This document shows, piece by piece, positions 27,701 to 38,298 of a stretch of DNA of 64,000 nucleotides. The notes beneath the pieces are model-generated. The model did not search any database. It was not told the origin of the DNA and worked only from the letters and a program-made list of their open reading frames with translations. Source of the DNA: Allacma fusca (lineage: Eukaryota > Arthropoda > Collembola > Symphypleona > Sminthuridae); contig OX359247.1 of the NCBI GenBank assembly GCA_947179485.1, positions 65,895,001 to 65,959,000 on the forward strand, given 5' to 3'. The position numbers and the translations under genes are program-made. Each line of letters begins with the position of its first letter. Positions within the stretch are counted from its first letter, which is position 1.

Positions 27701-30700
27701 TATGTCATTAACTTTTAACGAGGTCAACATGTAACCAAACATTTTCTATTTAAATAAACATTGAAGCACTGATACGACTGAACTGTAATTTTCTATTTTT
27801 CGGTTTGTCAAGCTTATTCACTATTGTGAGGATAAATCTCCCATCTCTCTTTTGCGGGGCCTACTTATTCAGGATTTTTTAAACATGTGTATTATATAAG
27901 CCCCCCTCCAAATCCCCAACACTTACATTACCCCCAATGCCATTACTCCCCAATAAATTTTTATCATGTTTAAAATTACTCTATGGCACGCCATTACCCT
28001 ATTTGTTCAAACTTACCCCCCGTACCCAAAATTCTTTACCCTAATTGTTTAACCTTACCCTCGACCCGAATGCTGCGTCAGTGCAAGATTGAAACAAAAA
28101 GAATAGATCCTCAAAAATAATTCCTAAATCTGGTTTGGATTTCGCTTTTGTGAGAACGCAATTTCTGTCGTGGAAAGATGGTTCTAGCTTCAATTGAATC
28201 CCCATGAAATTTGCTACCAACTCAATGTTCCAAAATATTTCCATGCTACAAATATAATTTTATTCTTGCGTTACGTATTTGGCTCTCCTGAGCGTAATTT
28301 TTTTCTTGGAAAGATTATATTGGATTGAAACCGCATTAAATTTCTTCCAAACACAACAATGTTAAAATATTTCCAGAAAGTCAAAACCTTCACAAAAAAA
28401 TATAAAGTCCTATAAACTATAAATCCTATCCTATAAACTCTCTTTTCCGCATCTTTGATTCTGCAGATGAATTTCCCCAACTTTCTTCACTGGTATTAAA
28501 GGTCATAAGACATGACTACAATTCTTAACGTAGTGTAGTACCAGTCTGGAATGCCCTCACAATTTCCTATGTTATTTGTTTAATAGATTTCAACATAAAA
28601 CTACTTGTAAATACGCTCGAAACGCGAATAAACGAAGCAAAAGTTAGGCTACTGATTTAGGGATGTGGTACCTTATTGGAAGTCCATTTGTCTATTAGCA
28701 ATAAATGGTTTTTTACCATTGGATGTCCATCTTAACAATCCTCGAGCAGTGACTCATTCCCACTTTGCTAGTGTCTACAGCAAAATATTCATTTTTATAT
28801 TTTATTTCTAGCCGGTGGCCAGTTTACATAAATATTAATGTTGATTCGGTTTTTAGGTTATTATTTACTCATCGGACCTTACAAATTTGCACAACATTAC
28901 TGGGGAGCAGATTGGCTCGTACTTTGGATATGCAGTGGCTGTGGTGGATGTTGATGGAGATGGATTGGATGATATTGTCATCGGAGCACCCATGCACACA
29001 GACTTTGGTGATCCTTCCATGAAGATTGAGACCGGAAAAGTGTATGTGGTTTACCAAACCAAACGGGTATGCTTAAAACGATGCTATATTACGTTCTATG
29101 CAAAAGTATTCATTGTTTGTCCGTTATTGATTGGATGAATTGCCAATTTTTGGCAGGAATTTTGCCACTGTCTTAATTGCGGTATTATGTGCTGCCCGAA
29201 GCTTAATGGTAATGTTTTAAGATTTGCTGTCGTGTATGTGTGTATGTATATTTATATTGTATTCCAGCACAAGTTCAAAAAATGGGAAGCTGTGGACGGA
29301 ACGGTTCATCGAGGAAGGTTCGGTTTGTCCTTGTGCGCTTTGGGCGATATAAATTTAGATGGTTTTAAAGGTAATGATTTTGCATTAATTGTAGCTAGAC
29401 AGACAAATCAGCATGTTCAAAATCACAGTGCGAATAAACTAATTGGCGAAGTGACATCAAGACGTGTAACAGATGGTGCGAGTAACTGTAATGTACTGAT
29501 TGTAAATGTGTACAGTAAAGGTGTCCGCCTATCCTACATACAGGCGTATTTGTAGGGTGCAAGAATATACACTTAAAACCTAGCCAACAAAATATGTAGA
29601 ATAATTTTATTTATTTATATGCCTATAATAATTTATAGGTATACTTATTATAGGCATATTTGAAGGCTTCTGAAGAATGCTATTTTCGTTTACTTGCATT
29701 TGGGACGGGCAAAATAAAAACTAAAGAAGAATCTGCGCCTGGTACTTGCAGATTGTATAGTTTATGGTGCCCATCGGAAGTGGAAATTTCGTACCATCTC
29801 GTCTCGATTTGCTCTGGAAAACTCATCGTTTAAAGTTCTAAATATTCGGTAAAGTGGGAACTCTGTGTAAACGCGACCATTTATGCTCAGATTCCAGTTT
29901 GATAACAATTAAAATTTCAAATGGGATTTACTTCGAGATATGTTGGCAGACAGCTACTACAATCCTGTTGTCACAATTCCTTTGTTTTTTAGCTGACTTC
30001 GGAAAATATTTCCTTTTGAAGGGAAGCGTGTAGTGAAATTGCTCGATTTTTATTTTGTGACTCATAAGCCTTATGAACGGAAGCACCTACAGAGACGAAA
30101 CCAATGGCAAATGAAGTGTTTCATCGTGTAGCTGGTTAAACTGACCATAATTTTCCAATTTTCAAAATCTCATGAAATTTCGAAAAATTTTGAAACTGGC
30201 GTCGACCATTGATTTGGGTACTTGAAGTAATACCAAAACATATTATAGTTGGTTTCACTGCCTTCTGCTTTTACATTTTCGAAATTTTCAAAAATTTTCA
30301 AAAATTTCGAAATTCCTCTTGAACCTTGATTTTGGAACTTCAAGTAATGCCAAATCATGCTATAGGTATAACTGCCGTTTGTGTTGTATTTTCTATTTTC
30401 TGTTGAATATTCATTTCTGTACTTAAAGTAATAGCAAATCATGTTAATTAATGCGTTATTAATTTATTATGTTATTAATTAGTGAACTGCGTTTTCTTTT
30501 CGATTTTGTTGTGGCAGCTAAGACTCGCACGAGATGAGTTACAACGACAGAACTAACGCCAACCGACCTCTTGGGTCTTGGACTATTGTCACCCGCGTTC
30601 ATTTTTCCAATTTCCTAAATTTCATGAAATTTCGAAAAAAAAAGTCAAACGCCTAAAAATCTGATTTAACCACGGAAATGAATTTGATGATCACTGAGGC

Positions 30701-33700
30701 TGTGGAAAATACCTTTCCCACCCCGAAAGTCAAAATTTCATGAAATTTTGAAAAAAAAACCCCTGAAAAATGGCAATTTGATTTTACAAATGCATTCAGG
30801 TTTCATTGCTGCCCTGAAAAATAATTTTCACAACTTTTTGTTGAATTTATAATTATCTCATTTCGTGGCAACTGGCAATCCACCCACCCCATGTAATGAA
30901 GTATAAAATACTGAACTTTGTTGTATACATCTAATTCAGAATGGATCCATTACACAGATCCCCGGACACAATCAGCCAACCAATACATTAAATATCAATC
31001 AATTTTACACGAACTTCGGGATTTTTGTAAGTAATTTGTGAAATCTTAAGTACATTTCCTTTTGACCAACGTTGTAAACATTTAACATACCTTCCGGCTT
31101 AAACCAATGTGAAAAACTGTTCTGCTCTTAGGGACTGGCCAAGGTGACTAAACGTAAATTATATTTTATTCCGGTCTCATTGACTTGAGGTAGGGTTTTT
31201 GAGTAAAGAACCATAGAACGTCCTACGTTCTCGGTCGGCAGTCGGTAACGAAAAGCATATAACATCAGAAATATTTGAATGGTTGAGAAATTAAGTTTTT
31301 CATAAAATTACATGATATCCCATATATAAGCACATCATCCTCTCTTCTAATTTGAGCGAGTCGATGTCGATACAGTCTGTAGTGATAGTGAAAGTAAAAG
31401 TGATGGTAAGAATGAAATATTCGCGCGCTCTAGACGCATCGCCGACCATAGCACTCCGCAGCTAGCTATTGCATGTAATTAACTATTTACTGTCATCCCG
31501 AATTACATTTGCGTTACTGAGCCAGCAATCTGGGTGTGTAGTGCTCGTTCAAATGTATGTGCACAGAAACGGGGAAGTAAAGCTCCCTCCATTTGTAGTT
31601 GAATTTGTTGTTTATACACAACATTTTCTTTCCCAAGAAACAGGTTAATGTCGCATCAACTCAAACATGCGTGATTTAAATACAAAAAATCTTTAATGCG
31701 CAGTAGTTCATTGAACGCACACTTACATGCACGTATAATGTGTACAAACGTTTTAGGGTATTACAGTTACTAGCTCGTTCTGTTACTACACATCTTGGGA
31801 CTTCGTCACTTACAGGTGTTACTCTTGAACTGTCCCTGCGCCATGTATACATACATTTATATTGATTTATTTGGGTATATTTATTATTTGGTATTTATTA
31901 TATTTAGTTCTGTACATTAAGTTACGTAAATTCTTGTTAAATTTAATTAATTCAGATGTTCACCTGTAACATCAACACATATTTACCATTGTTTCCGCAC
32001 TCCTAAGTTGATCTTTATTCGAGATAAGTGGTTCCTTAGTGCACTAGTGTTGGTTAATAATAATTACATGATACATTTATGGTTAATAAGCAAATATAAT
32101 TTCTATGACCTAACAAATGCCTATTATCGGTCAGGCATGATTCCATGGTGTCATATTGACTAAATAGATCAGAAATCGTCCAACGTTTGATATTGACCAT
32201 AATCTGTCACAAGTATTGGTTGGATTTAAGCAAGGAAGTCTAGGTATATACATTACATGGCTTTTGTACAATGCTTGGACAATGAATCCATTGGATACAA
32301 TTTATGTAAACAAAAGGAACCATTTTCTGTAGCGTTTTTTTAGTTTTTTTGGTAGCATTTTCCGTTGCGTCTTTTAGTTTTTCAGTACTATGTGTGACGC
32401 GGTAAAATGTGTGCTAATTGTAAGTTGCTGTCCTCCGTCCACGTTACTTCCTCCCCCCCCACTCACGCATGCAGCAGTATTGGAAGATTGCGGTACTTAA
32501 ATGTTAAATGCTAACGCCAGAATACGATTAAAGCAGTTACTTATTTATCTTAAGTACTGCAGTTAAGTTTCGGTTTTACTTTAAAAGGAACTTATTTGTC
32601 ATATTGAATTAGATCACAACTTTCGGTTTAGGGACCTCCCAAGCAAAATGGTTGGAGGAGCGACATGAAGTAGTGGGCAAAAGCAGTTGTCTGCGAGTAG
32701 GCTCTGACAACGTTGGTTTTTATTACCTCGCATGTACATATTAAAACTGAATTCCGTTTTAATTCATTTACGGTGATTTCCATGGAATATTTCCGTAATA
32801 TTATTTACTTACTCGGTACCAACAAAATTCATCCGTTAAACTGTTGTAAATCGAAGGACCCCGCACCAAAATATTAAACAGTTTTTCTGGTTACAACGCA
32901 ATGGAGAAAATCGGTGTTTTAGGTATCACCTTCAAAAACTTATCACGGGGACACATGAAACTGGCCACTATTTACAGGTTTTACTGTAATTATTTTTGTC
33001 CAATACTAGAGCACTACTGAACAACTTATCTCCAAGCTGGTTAACTCAGGGGTGTGGAATCACTTGCGTTCAACAATGGTAACTCTGTGGTGATGATACA
33101 GTTGAAAGTTGAAACCCATTATTGATAGTGATTGAGTACAAAATCCACTTTCTACCATACTCGGAACTGTTTAGACATGTATATTGTATAATACTTGTCA
33201 ATTTGTATGATGTTAAGGAGATTAGTGGACCTAATTATTTTGACAAGTGTGGGTCAGATGCAATGTTAAATGTCATTTAAATTTTTCTATTTTGGACTTC
33301 GAATTAAAATTTCAAAATGGCTCGAAGAATGAAGGGGTCAATCCGAGTTTGCAGGCCAACAACAGTAAGAGAGTTGGTCAAAACCATGAAGAAGACGAGT
33401 TGGAAGACTTTGTGAAATTTCTAATGGACAGTTCAAGTGTAACGCTAACGCTTGTTAGTGCCTTGGCACGTAGTGCTGAGCAGAGATGATTTTTACATAA
33501 ACAAGTGTATTCACATTGTAGATAGAATGGTGCATTTTCAGACTTTGCGGTGGGAGCGCCCTATGGTGGCGATAACGGGCGCGGTGCAGTATACATTTAT
33601 CAAGGAATGGCGACTGGTTTGCGTAAACCTCACACACAAGTTATATATGCGGAACAATTAGCAGGAAATGTCCAAACGTTTGGGTTCTCTCTATCCGGCG

Positions 33701-36700
33701 GAAAAGATCTGGATGGAAATGGATACCCGGACTTGCTGGTCGGAGCTTATGACTCGGATTATGTGGCCTATTTGAAGTGAGACGACTTTGATAATTTTCA
33801 AGTCAATGAATTTGTTTGTTATTCGTTATATTTTCGAGAGCTATTTATTCATGGCCGACACAATGTTTTAGGTCAAAGCCTGTGGTTCGTGTGAATGCAA
33901 AACTCACTTTCTCTGCGCACGATCAACAAGCAGGCGGAGGTGTGGACTTGAACTCAAAACAAATTAATTTGGAAGAGAAAAGTTGCACACTCAGGGATAA
34001 TACCAAGGTCACCTGCTTGCCTTTAAATTTGTGCATGGAGTACGATGGGATCGGTGCTGATGATACAATTGGTAAACTGCTATATAATGAAGAATCCATC
34101 ATGCCCCTCTAATATATTAAACTTTTAGTTTGCAGCACTGTGCAATTTTTGTTTACACAGATTTCCAGGTGCAGTCAATTCTGGACTCAAAAAAACCAAA
34201 AGAGCCCCGAATGTACTTCTTGAACTCCGAAGGTTTTTCAAGTATGAACCAGACACTGCGTTTGTACAAGAAACGCAAGAATTGTGCCAATGTTCAGGTT
34301 TATTTAAGGGTGAGAAAATTGCTGTACATTGCTGTTAAGGTTGCAAAATATTTTCTAATAAATTTGTATAAAAATAATTCAGCCCAATATACGAGACAAG
34401 CTGACGCCACTAGAAGCCGAACTGAAATATTCAATGATAACTGTAACCAGGACAGTAGATCGTCAGCGTCGAAGTTTATCTGCAGTTATCGATGCTACCA
34501 CTTCGTCAATAGAAAAGGACTCCGTCTCCATCGAAAAGAACTGCGGCTCCGACAACATTTGCATTCCTGATCTGAGCGTTAAAGTAAGCATGTCGGAAAA
34601 GTCGTTCCTCATCGGATCGACCGAGCGGATCAACATTGAGGTAGAAGTTAAGAACCTCGGCGAAGATTCCTACGAATCGATGTTATACATGACAGTACCA
34701 CCTTCTTTAGCCTACGTATCTGTAGATCGTCTCGATACCAATAAAAAGGTGCCTGTGCTTTGTTCTCCACCTGCCCCCTCGACAAACAATACTCTTCGAT
34801 GCGAAATCGGCAATCCGTTGCCTCGATCCGGCCACGTCAAATTTAAGCTGTATTTCCAACCGCGTCTCGGTTCCGAAGTAAAGAGTGACTATGTTTTCAA
34901 CATAGTTGTCAACTCCACCAATCCTGAAGCATCCGACGTGGCTCGGACCGACAATATCAAATCCATCACGCTTCCCGTCCGCATTCAAACTGATCTAAGT
35001 CTTCGTGGGGTCAGTCAAAACGAACCAGTGCGTCATAACGCTACCTTATATAAACAAGAGACGGTAAATCACGAGAGGGAAGTGGGGCCTGAAGTGGTAC
35101 ATGTTTACGAAATCCGATGCGATGGACCAAGCTCCATCGAAAATGCTGATATATTAATTCTTTGGCCAAGTTTTACTAAAGAAGGAGACCACTTCCTATA
35201 TCTTCTGGAGCAACCTCACACAGAAGGCGCAGTAACATGCGAACATGTTGACGATGCGAATCCACTGGAGCTGATCATCAACCGAAATATGCAGTTTTCG
35301 AGCGTTAAAAACCGATCCATTGGCATTGATCAGGAAGAATCTCATGCATCATCTTCTATCTCAGGAGCTACATCGGGATCTAACGAATTTTCTTCCTCAA
35401 GCAATACACATTATGAGCAGACATTTTCTTCGGGGGGAGGTTCCTACAGCAAAACCAGTAAGAGCTCTTATGGCGAAAAGAAGTCTGAAGGAAAAGTTTT
35501 CCAAACTTCCGATGAGTTAGATGAATATATTCGAAAGCAAGGATTAGACCGACGGGACTTTTCTGAAAGCACAACTAGATCAGGCTCTTATCCAGTAGGT
35601 GAAAGTAGTAGCGGGAGTAGATCTTTTACTTCCGAAACCAGAACACATCCTTCAGAAACAAGATCTTACGGTTCAGAAACTAGTAGATCCTATCAATCAC
35701 CTTCACACACTAGATCGTACTCTTCGGAGTCAAGGTCCTATCCTGATACTAGATTTTACTCTTCAGAAAGTAGGTCATATCCTGGCCAAACTAGACACTA
35801 TTCCTCCTTTGATAGAACAAGTAGCAGTACGAGCAGTAGTGATAGTAGTTTTAGAAATCCTAATAATCTGTTTCCTAATTACGAGCGAAATCGGCGATCT
35901 TTGACCGGAGGTTGGAGGACGAAGGATACTAATTGCGGGCCTGTAAAATGCATTCACATTAAATGCAAGATTGGAGAACTTGATGCAGGGCAGAGTGTTG
36001 TGATTGCTCTGAGAGGACGGGTCTGGTCTCGTACACTCCAAGAGGTATGTCTTATATACATATATTAAAATAATAAAACTAATTTATTAATGCTTGAGAC
36101 AGGGATACGCATTACAAAGTGTGCCTCATAACAGCAAAGTATTTACAAACCTCGTGCCAAAAGCTGTACTCATACAGGTGAATGTAACAACCGCGTGTTT
36201 AATTACAAGTTAATTAAGACCCCCTGAATCCTCAAGTGCGTACCCCTAAGTCCACTTAATTCCTCACAAATTCAGCAGACTTTGTCCATCTCATTTTCTG
36301 AAGCAACAATTAATACGTATGTAGGTCAATTTTATATGATTTTTCGTTATTTTATGAAAACTTGTTACCTGCCAATCAGCCAGTCGTATATCATTTTTTG
36401 AAAAATCATAACAGCATGACATTGCGGTATTGCTAGTGGTGAATTTACGTGGTGGCCCACCCTGGTCCGGCCAGGGTAAAATATTCAGGACCAGGCTAAA
36501 AAAATATTAACGAAGACCCTCAGATTGCATGCGGAAAGTCTAACAAATTTATTTTGAGGGTTAGAGCCAGGGTAAAAATTATTTTATTACTCCACCCCTG
36601 GGTATCTATTGCGGAATTAAAACAACCATAAAAGTGCAATCAAAATCAGAACGAATTTGGTATAAGCGCAGTTTACTAGCCTTTCTCCGATTTTCATGAA

Positions 36701-38276
36701 TCTTGTTGAACAGGGCAAATTCAGTGTATAGATGACGAATCTGAAAAAAGGGCTAGTAAACTGCACTTGTTTTAAGACTTTTTGTCAGCAAACTTGCAGT
36801 TCCCGAGATATGAGAGGTCAAAGGTTACGTTCACTATTGTAGTATGTCACTAGTCATGACTTCAGTTCATTGCAGCTGACACCTACTTCAGCCACTAACA
36901 GTAAGGTGGGCATTAACAGTGAAGACTGTTATCAGTGATCTCAGATTGAAAACCTAACCTAACCAAAGACTGAAAAACTTCGAAGTTATTTAAGCAGTGA
37001 AAATGGCATGTGAAAAGTTTGCCCTGATAATATGCTTCTGTAGTTAACGTAACATTTGGCCTCTCATAACTCGGGAACACTACAAGTTTACTGACGAAAA
37101 TTCTTTCAGAGTCTTAAACTTCTCATCAAATAGCAGGGTTGGTTTGGTTTAAACCAAATGATTTAAACCAAACACATAAAATTTTAATATTTTCAATCCA
37201 AAATGCTTATATTTCGTCGTGCACAAAACTTGTGCAGTTACTGTGATATTGTGTAGTTAAACTTTAGTGAAGTAAATAATACTATTAGCTTTTAGTCTTG
37301 TACATTTAGAAATTCGAAATCGTTTGTAAAACGAAAAATGTCAAACTTGTGTTTATGCTGCAAAGTTATCGTTAAAATTATATCTAAATTATTAAATATT
37401 TAATGCTTTGTGATACTTACTGAGTTTGGGAAATAAGTAAATTTGTTCAAATTCACATGTTTTTGCATATTAATGATGGTTTTGGATTGAAAATTTTTTT
37501 AAACCAAAAAAACCTGGTTTGAACCAAAAAAACCCGGTTTAAACCAAAAAAACCTGGTTGTTTGGTTTTTTTGAAAAAAACGAAAAAACCCCCAACCCTG
37601 TCAAATAGTGCCCCTGTACCACTTTTTATAGAAATCCTTGAGTGGGTACTTAAGCCCACACCGTTTCTGAGAGCCATTTTAATAATCTGCATAAAATGCT
37701 TCAACAAGTTTGTGAATGCGTTTGTAAAATTGTTGCCCGTTAATTTACCAGAATATAGATAAATTATGAGAATTTTCGCAAAGTTGATAACATATTTTGA
37801 ATGTTGTCAATCACACTATTCGTTGCAGTAATTGTACTTCATTACTTTTATAAATTTTTAGAAATTCCAAGGTGAAAATATGAACGTATCTTCTAAACTC
37901 CTAACAAAAGTGACACATCTTCCGTATAACGTGGATCCTAGTTATTTGAAATACAAATCAAATGAAATTTTCTCTACGGTGGTTGAAGAGTCAGAATTAA
38001 CCACTCCAGGTAAGGTTCGATGGTGGATCTACCTCTTGGCAGCTCTTGCAGGGTTATTATTACTGTTACTTCTTATCTACGCTTTATATAAGGTAACACT
38101 TACTAGATATAAATAAATCATTCACATAATATATACGTGTTGTATGCATATTTTTCTAATTTGATTTTTGGTGCAACTTTTAGTGCGGATTCTTCAAAAG
38201 AAGACGTCCCCGGCACGGGCCAGAAGGTCAACCTTTAAATCGAAACGGTTACCATCCTGGGGATGAGCGCTTGTAA
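6725..38276 (+). CDS. if: integrin alpha-PS2 (inflated-like), complete, 15 exons
   Basis: Exons: 6725-6903, 7688-7809, 12062-12156, 14529-14649, 16038-16148, 17561-17638, 19151-19326, 28857-29066, 29268-29370, 33542-33776, 33872-34071, 34161-34309, 34383-36044, 37862-38092, 38184-38276. All junctions are GT/AG and in phase, giving 1254 residues (the fly protein is near 1400). Residues 1-27 are a signal peptide; 28 to about 480 form the FG-GAP beta-propeller without an I domain. Three calcium loops are visible: DVDGDGLDD (325-333), DINLDGFKD (391-399) and DLDGNGYPD (454-462). Leg domains follow, with a furin-type site RNRR at 1095-1098, one membrane span (about 1201-1223), and a tail containing [10 protein letters not shown] and ending [12 protein letters not shown]. 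That tail matches alpha-PS2. The family pairs with beta-PS integrin at muscle and epidermal matrix contacts and binds RGD ligands. Exon 13 is unusually large. Confidence 0.93.
8134..9557. mobile_element. hAT-like non-autonomous element, GAGTAC family, host of a nested insertion
   Basis: An exact 8-bp target duplication ATACTAAT lies at 8126-8133 and 9558-9565. The left end is TATAGCTCCTCACGAGTACG; the right end, inverted, is TATAGCTCCTTACGGGTCG. Both ends continue inward as long arrays of CGAGTACGAGT-like words (8140-8400 and 9300-9545). The middle holds a second element at 8598-9004; without it this one is about 1.0 kb. No transposase is encoded. It lies in integrin intron 2. Confidence 0.9.
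8598..9004. mobile_element. hAT-like non-autonomous element, GGTCTGGTCC family, nested
   Basis: An exact 8-bp target duplication GTAGTTAC lies at 8590-8597 and 9005-9012. The ends are TAGTGATGCCAATGGTCTGG and, inverted, TAGGGATGCCAATGGTCTGG. Both arms are arrays of GGTCTGGTCC/GGACCAGACC words around a short AT-rich core. At 407 bp it is a typical MITE size. It is inserted in the 8134-9557 element and is therefore younger than it. Confidence 0.92.
9566..12061. other. rest of integrin intron 2
   Basis: Intronic sequence after the nested transposons. Open frames on either strand are short and resemble no family. No word array or inverted repeat was noticed. Confidence 0.5.
12157..14528. other. 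integrin intron 3
   Basis: Intronic, AT-rich. The stretch around 12240-12360 (AAAACTACTGGACAGATTTT and TCAAATCGGTTCC) resembles the CAACCGATTTC-type repeats at 24600 and 45380, so it is probably a decayed copy of that family. A (TATG)n microsatellite lies at about 14448-14471. Confidence 0.5.
14448..14471. repeat. TATG microsatellite
   Basis: About six uninterrupted TATG units directly upstream of integrin exon 4. Confidence 0.8.
14650..19150. other. integrin introns 4 to 6 with exons 5 and 6
   Basis: Apart from exons 16038-16148 and 17561-17638, this is AT-rich intronic sequence. I saw no well-defined transposon, RNA gene or extra exon. Open frames such as 18106-18297 (minus) have no recognisable content. 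Confidence 0.5.
19327..21280. other. first part of integrin intron 7
   Basis: Intronic sequence with no recognised feature before the GGGTAC-family transposon at 21281. Confidence 0.45.
21281..21972. mobile_element. hAT-like non-autonomous element, GGGTAC family
   Basis: The ends are CAGTGCTCGGACTGAGTACG and, inverted, CAATGCTCGGACTGGGTACC. Arrays of GGGTACGGGTAC and GTACCCGAGTA words lie inside both ends. The flanks ATGTGTAG (left) and ATGTACGT (right) share only part of 8 bp, so the target duplication is decayed or absent. It lies in integrin intron 7; no transposase is encoded. Confidence 0.8.
22112..22368. repeat. foldback MITE
   Basis: A long inverted repeat. The left arm contains GGCTAAACTTGCTAACCGG and GTGAAAACCGGTCATAATTC; the right arm carries the complements (GGAATTATGGCTGGTTTTCA, CCGGTTAGCAAGTTTAGCC). 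Nearly the whole element is palindromic. It lies in integrin intron 7. Confidence 0.8.
22765..23060. repeat. ATCCCTG-word repeat, copy 1
   Basis: It starts with ATCGGATTTTTGTAAATCCC and continues as degenerate units of AAATCCCTGCTAAAA with a spacing of about 50-70 bp. It matches the repeat in ERMP1 intron 1 near 44164-44560. The right end is unclear. Confidence 0.6.
23061..24589. other. part of integrin intron 7, nothing recognised
   Basis: AT-rich intronic sequence without a recognised repeat end or protein similarity. Confidence 0.4.
24590..25010. repeat. CAACCGATTTC-type dispersed repeat
   Basis: Two tandem, diverged half-units contain CAACCGATgTCGGTGAAACT and CAACCGATTTCGATTAAATG. They are followed by a TGACGGCCGCTGATGCCAAC block that resembles TGACGGCGGTGGCTGACGCC at 45689. 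Probably a degraded member of the element delimited at 45311-45712. Related sequence may continue to about 25390. Confidence 0.55.
25400..26500. other. part of integrin intron 7, nothing recognised
   Basis: No clear repeat termini or coding similarity. Confidence 0.4.
26505..26660. repeat. GGTCC-word transposon end
   Basis: A hAT-like left terminus TAGTGCTGGGGCTGTTCCGG is followed by GGTCCGGACC words, with GGACCGGACCAGATCATT at the far side. It resembles the inverted right end near 3590. No target duplication was found; a further GGTCC cluster at 27290-27400 may belong to the same or another copy. Confidence 0.5.
27660..28856. other. end of integrin intron 7
   Basis: It contains a run of TTACCC/TTACCCC words (about 27890-28065), which looks like another word array, and AT-rich sequence. 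No element ends were identified. Confidence 0.4.
29516..31275. repeat. dispersed repeat, copy 2, interrupted
   Basis: It matches 1862-2606 at both ends (AAAGGTGTC..CCTATCCTAC; GTAACGAAAAGCATATAA) but has roughly 1 kb of unmatched sequence between about 30020 and 31030. That insert includes a degenerate tandem repeat at 30168-30445: about three units of around 120 bp with ACTTGAAGTAAT.CCAAA, each followed by AAATTTCGAAA-like runs. An open frame over these units is repeat-derived. It lies in integrin intron 9. Confidence 0.65.
31276..33541. other. rest of integrin intron 9
   Basis: AT-rich intron. The open frame at 33247-33489 has an acidic run but no recognisable domain and no supporting splice context. 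Confidence 0.4.
35340..35880 (+). other. serine/tyrosine-rich linker in integrin exon 13
   Basis: Residues about 913-1092 of the integrin are low in hydrophobics and rich in Ser, Arg, Tyr and Thr, with repeated [12 protein letters not shown] and SETR units. The segment lies in the calf-2 region and ends directly before the RNRR heavy/light-chain cleavage site. It is in frame, without stops, inside a continuous 1662-bp exon. It is probably a flexible, surface-exposed, protease-accessible insert; O-glycosylation is a possibility that I only infer. Confidence 0.8.
36434..36600. mobile_element. short hAT-like MITE, ATTTACG-GTGGCC family
   Basis: The left end is TAGTGGTGAATTTACGTGGT; the right end, inverted, is CAGGGGTGGAGTAATAAAAT. 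The flanks GGTATTGC and GGTATCTA share the first five bases, so the duplication is only partial. The same family recurs at 40559-40600 and 60959-61107. It lies in integrin intron 13. Confidence 0.6.
36609..37125. repeat. inverted-repeat element in integrin intron 13
   Basis: The left arm at 36786-36830 (TTCCCGAGATATGAGAGGTC) is mirrored by the right arm at 37047-37095 (GGCCTCTCATAACTCGGGAA), with arms of about 50 bp. The TAGATGACGAATCTGAAA block at about 36730 is close to one at 45129, so it is related to the larger inverted repeat at 45080-46110. Confidence 0.6.
37134..37600. mobile_element. hAT-like non-autonomous element, GGTTTAAACC family
   Basis: An exact 8-bp target duplication TCAAATAG lies at 37126-37133 and 37601-37608. 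The ends are CAGGGTTGGTTTGG and, inverted, CAGGGTTGGGGGTT. Arrays of GGTTTAAACCAAA and AAACCAAAAAAACC words lie inside the ends. 467 bp; no protein. It sits about 260 bp upstream of integrin exon 14. Confidence 0.9.
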
Positions 38277-38292
38277 AGAGTTTTGGTGCCTT

Positions 38293-38298
38293 AATAAA
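38293..38298 (+). terminator. possible polyadenylation signal of the integrin gene
   Basis: AATAAA 17 bases after the TAA stop. This is very close to the stop, and several further AATAAA motifs follow within 1.2 kb, so the site actually used is uncertain. Confidence 0.35.

Noticed and set aside
30170-30442. 90-codon minus-strand frame as a gene
   Set aside because: It follows three degenerate tandem repeat units in an intron and has no domain.
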